Of a stretch of DNA of 8,858 bases, positions 6,338 through 8,858 are shown in pieces (within the stretch, counting starts at the first letter, position 1; each line of letters opens with the position of its first letter). Below the pieces are notes generated by a model, which was not told the DNA's origin, did not search any database, and was given only the letters and a program-made list of their open reading frames with translations. The stretch spans positions 1 through 8,858 of the forward strand of contig CAZZHQ010000102.1 in the NCBI GenBank assembly GCA_964654015.1, written 5' to 3'. This stretch comes from JAUUZT01 sp964654015 (GTDB lineage: Bacteria > Chloroflexota > Dehalococcoidia > GIF9 > AB-539-J10). The translations under genes were made by a program, and so were the position numbers.

Positions 6338-7380
6338 TGGTGGAAGATGCCAGGGAGCCATATCCACAGCCCGTTGACTATTTTGTCTGCCCTGAACCTG
6401 TGCAGAGGGTGTTCGGCGAAAAACCGAGGGAACTGCCCGTGATGTTTCCATCGGAGGATGATGAAAAATGGGCATCGCAGTTCTATCGCTGCTATTCCAG
6501 TTCGCGCGGACTGGTCTGCAAGGGAGACGGGCAGAAGGCGTCCGCCCTGGTGGATAAATACACGGGGCACCTTGCCCATAAATATTCGCATCGAACAGAG
6601 ATTAGAGAAATTAACTGCAACCCGGAGTGCTGCCCTGCCTATGGCAACGGGCGCTGTCGGCGGGTGATGAATCTGCAGTTCTTGCTTCCCGACGTGCCCG
6701 GGCTGGGGATATGGCAACTTGATAGCTCCAGTTATCACAGTATCAGCAATGTAAATTCAGGGATCAGGCTGGTGAAATCACTTTGCGGGCATATCGCCAT
6801 GATTCCGCTGGTGCTGAGGATTATTTCTCAACGGGCGCATCCTAACGGCGTCGGCAAAACGGTCTATGTCCTCTCGCTGGACATGGTAGGTACATTGGCA
6901 GGACTGATGCAGGCCGGGCAGCAGCGTTCGCGGAAGGTATCCCTGCCGGATTCTGATGACGATGCTCCCGACGACCTTTTCCCTGGAGAGGTGCTGGAAG
7001 AGTTGTCTTCTTGCCATGTGATGGCAGACGACCCTGCTTATAAAAGCATAAGCTTAAACGATAATAATACAAGAGATAATATAAGCATAAACAAAAGCTT
7101 AAGCTTAAGCTTAAGCAGAGAAAATAGAACTTGCCAACAGCATGAAAAGGAGGTATCGCCATGTGGCTCAAGCTCAAGGAAGGACAAAGCTTACAGGCAT
7201 CCATCGACATCTCAAGCATTAAAAGCGTCGCCAAGCACTGGACAGGCAGCCGGCTTGAACCCTGCCTCGGAGAGGGCTGCCCCTGTTGCCTCAGGGGACT
7301 GCCACGGCGCTGGAGATACCAGGTCAGCCTCTTTGCAGAGGAGGAGGAGCAAAGCTGGGAATTTGGAGAGGAATCGATGA
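6271..7380 (+). CDS. Recombination directionality factor-like protein (phiC31 gp3-type family)
   Basis: The open frame is 369 codons, with AAGGAG 9 bases before the ATG. The conserved core runs to about residue 215. It contains RLPRLGKIRLG (11-21), YPQPVDYFVCPEPVQRVFGEKPREL (split by family into two blocks, 31-55), RGLVCKGDG (79-87), a cysteine cluster C116, C120, C121 and C129 that may bind zinc, and a GLGIWQLDSSSYHSI block (144-158). This pattern recalls the gp3-like recombination directionality factor family of phages and integrated elements. Those proteins bind large serine integrases and switch them to excision. The assignment is from memory. Residues 257-290 are low-complexity and encoded by an AT-rich stretch with an AAGCTT repeat. 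The last 73 codons overlap the next gene out of frame and look like shadow translation, so the true C terminus is uncertain. No integrase is in the window. Confidence 0.7.
   Translation: MPIKGISDQIRLPRLGKIRLGIMVEDAREPYPQPVDYFVCPEPVQRVFGEKPRELPVMFPSEDDEKWASQFYRCYSSSRGLVCKGDGQKASALVDKYTGHLAHKYSHRTEIREINCNPECCPAYGNGRCRRVMNLQFLLPDVPGLGIWQLDSSSYHSISNVNSGIRLVKSLCGHIAMIPLVLRIISQRAHPNGVGKTVYVLSLDMVGTLAGLMQAGQQRSRKVSLPDSDDDAPDDLFPGEVLEELSSCHVMADDPAYKSISLNDNNTRDNISINKSLSLSLSRENRTCQQHEKEVSPCGSSSRKDKAYRHPSTSQALKASPSTGQAAGLNPASERAAPVASGDCHGAGDTRSASLQRRRSKAGNLERNR
7095..7116 (+). repeat. AAGCTT hexamer microrepeat
   Basis: Nearly four tandem copies of AAGCTT (3 complete plus AAGC). Related pieces (AAGCATAAGCTTAAAC at 7044-7059, ATAAGCATAAACAAAAGC just before the array) lie within 60 bases. 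The stretch 7036-7130 is much richer in A+T than its surroundings. In the overlapping frame it encodes alternating Ser-Leu. The unit is 6 bp, so copy-number change would not shift the frame. It lies about 30 bases before the ribosome site of the next gene. Confidence 0.8.
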
Positions 7381-7601
7381 AGGATATTCAGCGGATAAAA
7401 CACAATGGTAACCATGTACAGGTTAGCATCACCAGAAGCGGGAAGGGGAAAAGTACCCGTTATCGAGTCCTTCAAAGTGGTGCACAGGGTGCTGAGCAGG
7501 GGGAGGATGAGACGAAAGCGGAGACTAAAGGCGGTGTTCGGAGTTTGGGCGTGGTAAATAAATATACCGTGGGAAGATATGGACATCTCGTCAAACATTA
7601 G
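7161..7601 (+). CDS. Cysteine-cluster protein, possible single-stranded-DNA-binding protein
   Basis: A 146-residue protein with an excellent ribosome site (AAAGGAGG, 7 bases before the ATG). H26-W27 is followed by a cysteine cluster C35-x4-C40-x-C42-C43 and then RGLPRRWRYQV. Later comes HVQVSITRSGKGKSTRYRV (85-103), and the C-terminal 40 residues are charged and low in hydrophobic residues. The order of an HW, a CxxxxCxxC-like zinc knuckle, a basic RxRYxV strand and an ITRxGKGxxTxYxV strand resembles phage and plasmid OB-fold single-stranded-DNA-binding proteins with a zinc ribbon insert. That is inference from pattern, with no search. Its 5' part overlaps the long open frame of the upstream gene by 220 bases. 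Position in the cluster fits a DNA-processing role in an integrated element. Confidence 0.65.
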   Translation: MWLKLKEGQSLQASIDISSIKSVAKHWTGSRLEPCLGEGCPCCLRGLPRRWRYQVSLFAEEEEQSWEFGEESMKDIQRIKHNGNHVQVSITRSGKGKSTRYRVLQSGAQGAEQGEDETKAETKGGVRSLGVVNKYTVGRYGHLVKH

Positions 7602-7671
7602 GTCATGAGAGAGGATGGGACGCTGTAGAGCTTTGGTGGTGAAATCGGTTGTGGAAAAGGAGAAGTTAACA

Positions 7672-7917
7672 ATGAAAGACAGGTTAAGGGTGCTGTGCGT
7701 GGCGCTGGAGAGAGGGAATTACGAACTGGCAGCACATGCGCTGGTCTACGGTATGGTGAAGGCGAGAATAGAAATGAAGGACCCTATCCTCTGTCATCGC
7801 GGGGAGCCGACAGGCGACGAAGCAATCTTGGAGGAGAATGGGTGCACTGGTGCTAATCTATACCCACCTCAAATCGCCACCCGGATTGCCACGCCTTCGG
7901 CTCGCAATGATGGGTAA
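7672..7917 (+). CDS. Small protein with C terminus replaced by a repeat element
   Basis: An 81-codon gene with AAGGAG 9 bases before its ATG. Residues 1-38 (MKDRLRVLCVALERGNYELA then AHALVYGMVKARIEMKDP) form a compact helical protein of the kind found as 40-60 residue hypotheticals in integrated elements. Function is unknown. From codon 41 (TGT at 7792) to the stop, the coding sequence is a family C repeat, so the last 41 residues (CHRGEPTGDEAILEENG onward) are read from the mobile repeat rather than from the original gene. The stop codon lies just past the right arm of the repeat. The fused tail probably has no selected function. The original reading frame may have ended shortly after residue 40. 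Earlier in-frame ATG at 7615 lacks a ribosome site. Confidence 0.6.
   Translation: MKDRLRVLCVALERGNYELAAHALVYGMVKARIEMKDPILCHRGEPTGDEAILEENGCTGANLYPPQIATRIATPSARNDG
7792..7911 (+). repeat. Family C repeat element with inverted arms
   Basis: The left arm is TGTCATCGCGGGGAGCCGAC continuing AGGCGACGAAGCAATC (7792-7827). The right arm (7883-7911), read on the minus strand, is CCATCATTGCGAGCCGAAGG followed by CGTGGCAATCC. The arms are imperfect inverted repeats of about 30 bp around a 55-bp centre. The same arm sequence occurs at 5770-5802 and 8616-8652. It looks like a palindromic MITE-like element inserted in the 3' end of the small gene at 7672. I see no clear target-site duplication. Confidence 0.75.
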
Positions 7918-7918
7918 T

Positions 7919-7970
7919 GGGTAGATTCCTGCTACCTGCTTTCGCAGGCACAGGTTTAGCAGGAATGACA
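7919..7970 (+). repeat. Dispersed hairpin repeat, family A, copy 2
   Basis: Identical over 52 bases to 61-112, in the same orientation. The 42-bp hairpin core is 7925-7966. It follows the right arm of the family C element directly and precedes a family B copy, so three repeat families are packed into about 300 bp (7792-8089). Full identity over 52 bp suggests recent spread or gene conversion. Confidence 0.9.
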
Positions 7971-7999
7971 AAAGGGAGGCAGGAAGGATATCCCTCACT

Positions 8000-8089
8000 T
8001 GTCATCCTTGAGGGAGCTCAAGCGACCGAAGGATCTTCCTGATAGCTAGATTCAATGTGGAGAGATTCTTCGCTTCGCTCAGAATGACA
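8000..8089 (+). repeat. Dispersed repeat with inverted ends, family B, copy 2
   Basis: Related to 123-213 with several differences and similar length. The ends TGTCATCCTTGAG and CTCAGAATGACA are inverted. It is 33 bp from the family A hairpin, against 14 bp at the first locus, so the A-B pair has the same order but a different spacer. It separates the truncated small gene from the HGFYS-type gene, and with its neighbours fills the gap between them. Confidence 0.8.
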
Positions 8090-8134
8090 ATTCATTTCTG
8101 GAGCAAAAAATAGGGTAAGAGTGAAAAAACAATA

Positions 8135-8497
8135 ATGGTAAAAAAGGGTGGTCAGAAGGGTAATCAGAACGCTCGAAAGCACGGGTTCTATAGCTATGCC
8201 CTGACCGAGGCGGAGAAGCTCCTTATGGAGGAGGCGCTGGAGTTGCAGGGGCTGGACCAGGAAATAGCCCTGTTGAGAGTGAAGCTGGCTGAACTGGTTA
8301 AGGATTGCCCTGACCGAATTGACCTGTATCTTGCGGCGGCAAATACCACCGCTCGCCTGGTGACGACCAGGTATCAGATAAGCAAGGATCAGAAGAACTC
8401 GCTCAAGCAGGCGATATCAAAGGTGCTCAGCGAGGTGGCTGCTCCTCTAGGTATTGGGGTTGGAATGGGTGCCGGTATGAAGTTGACGGGCAAATAA
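8135..8497 (+). CDS. HGFYS-type small protein, possible terminase small subunit-like
   Basis: A 120-residue protein starting MVKKGGQKGNQNARKHGFYS. The G-N-Q-N-A-R-K-H-G-x-Y/F-S block near the N terminus is common in small phage and integrated-element proteins often annotated as terminase small subunits or as hypothetical. Residues 24-57 and 63-100 look like long helices (EAEKLLMEEALEL; LYLAAANTTARLVTTRYQIS), consistent with a helical DNA-binding or oligomerising protein. The tail from 103 is glycine-rich (PLGIGVGMGAGM). The ribosome site is weak, with only AGGGTAAG 15 bases or more upstream, and no large terminase follows inside the window. The gene stands alone between repeats, so it could be a remnant. 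Terminase function is inference. Confidence 0.6.
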   Translation: MVKKGGQKGNQNARKHGFYSYALTEAEKLLMEEALELQGLDQEIALLRVKLAELVKDCPDRIDLYLAAANTTARLVTTRYQISKDQKNSLKQAISKVLSEVAAPLGIGVGMGAGMKLTGK

Positions 8498-8810
8498 GAG
8501 GACAGTCTCATAGTTCATAGCAAGAGGTTGATACCTTATAGTGATTAGGGCCTCTAATTCCTGACCAAAACTCTAAACAAATTCAAAATACTAAGCTTTA
8601 AATCTAAAACTCAACTGTCATTGCGAGGAGTCGATAGACGACGAAGCAATCCTTCCCTACGTCATACCCGCGGAAGCGGGTATCTACCATCAGGCTCGAT
8701 AGTAGGCGGTATATTCGCCTTAATCAAAGTATTTGGTTTACAGTACCGATATATTGTTGGTGGATTGGAGATGGAGTATTTGGGGAAAGCATTCGCAATA
8801 GCGAATACCC
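8498..8810. other. Gene-free repeat-rich stretch
   Basis: I see no real gene here. It holds a second copy of the 20-bp repeat (8574-8593, exact match to 1646-1665) and a family C arm (8616-8652). It also holds an 8-bp perfect hairpin ATACCCGC-GGAA-GCGGGTAT (8664-8683) and a small hairpin ATTCGC-AATA-GCGAAT (8791-8806). The segment 8506-8519 matches 28-41 at 13 of 14 bases (CTCATAGTTC core). A 74-codon open frame starting at 8621 lies inside the repeats and is not credible as a gene. Confidence 0.75.
8616..8652 (+). repeat. Family C repeat arm
   Basis: TGTCATTGCGAGGAGTCGAT followed by AGACGACGAAGCAATCC. It matches the left arm of the element at 7792 and, inverted, the arm at 5770-5802. No right arm is visible before the window ends. 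Other hairpin repeats follow directly. Confidence 0.75.
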
Positions 8811-8858
8811 GGGTAGATTCCTGCTACCTGCTTTCGCAGGCATAGGTTTAGCAGGAAT
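8811..8858 (+). repeat. Dispersed hairpin repeat, family A, copy 3 (runs to window end)
   Basis: It matches copies 1 and 2 except for CATAGG in place of CACAGG, and is in the same orientation. The 42-bp hairpin core (8817-8858) ends at the last base of the window, so whether the shared TGACA tail and a family B copy follow cannot be seen. Confidence 0.88.

Noticed and set aside
6304..6738. Minus-strand open frame of 144 codons
   Set aside because: It is antisense to the best-conserved part of the directionality-factor-like gene and has no ribosome site.
7095..7116. AAGCTT array as replication iterons
   Set aside because: The unit is only 6 bp, with fewer than four copies, and no replication initiator gene is visible. 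Iterons are normally much longer.
7792..8089. CRISPR array from clustered repeats
   Set aside because: The repeats belong to three different families, are not regularly spaced, and no Cas gene is present.
8621..8845. 74-codon plus-strand open frame
   Set aside because: It is made mostly of family C and hairpin repeats, has no ribosome site, and the product has no recognisable domain.

Overview
The window reads as chromosomal sequence from an uncultivated or anaerobic bacterium. I would guess Chloroflexota, class Dehalococcoidia. The guess rests on the style of the dispersed hairpin repeats, the small DUF5671-like membrane protein and the small mobile-element proteins, all recalled from memory rather than searched. 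There are no rRNA or tRNA genes and no CRISPR array.

Left part (about 1-5650), all genes on the minus strand. A block of dispersed repeats (about 1-213) is followed by a serine beta-lactamase/esterase-family hydrolase (239-1525) and a small two-helix membrane protein (1717-2175). Next is a RelE/ParE-type toxin-antitoxin pair whose antitoxin is intact (2583-2780) and whose toxin carries one in-frame stop at codon 19 (2283-2576). Two tandem MFS transporters follow (2948-4195 and 4319-5566). They are 415 residues each and about 80% identical by hand count, so they are a clear gene duplication. This is ordinary accessory gene content.

Right part (about 5770-8500), all genes on the plus strand. 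A near-consensus promoter (TTGACA, 17 bp, TATACT) sits directly in front of a compact cluster. The cluster holds a ribbon-helix-helix-like regulator, a 61-residue protein overlapping its end, and a protein resembling the phiC31 gp3-type recombination directionality factor family. It continues with a cysteine-cluster protein that may bind single-stranded DNA, a 38-40 residue small protein whose 3' end has been replaced by a repeat element, and a small protein with the N-terminal GNQNARKHGFYS signature seen in phage-terminase-small-subunit-like proteins. Overlapping starts and strong Shine-Dalgarno sites suggest that the first four are co-transcribed. The content points to one end of a prophage or integrative element. 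No integrase, replicase, large terminase or structural gene is in the window, so the element is either incomplete or continues beyond the right edge.

Repeats. A 52-bp sequence containing a 42-bp hairpin is identical at 61-112 and 7919-7970, and occurs again with one change at 8811-8858. At the first two sites it is followed in the same order by a second 90-bp repeat with inverted ends (123-213 and 8000-8089). A third family, with ends like TGTCATTGCGAGGAG, occurs at 5770-5802, 7792-7911 and 8616-8652. The copy at 7792 supplies the last 41 codons of a small gene.
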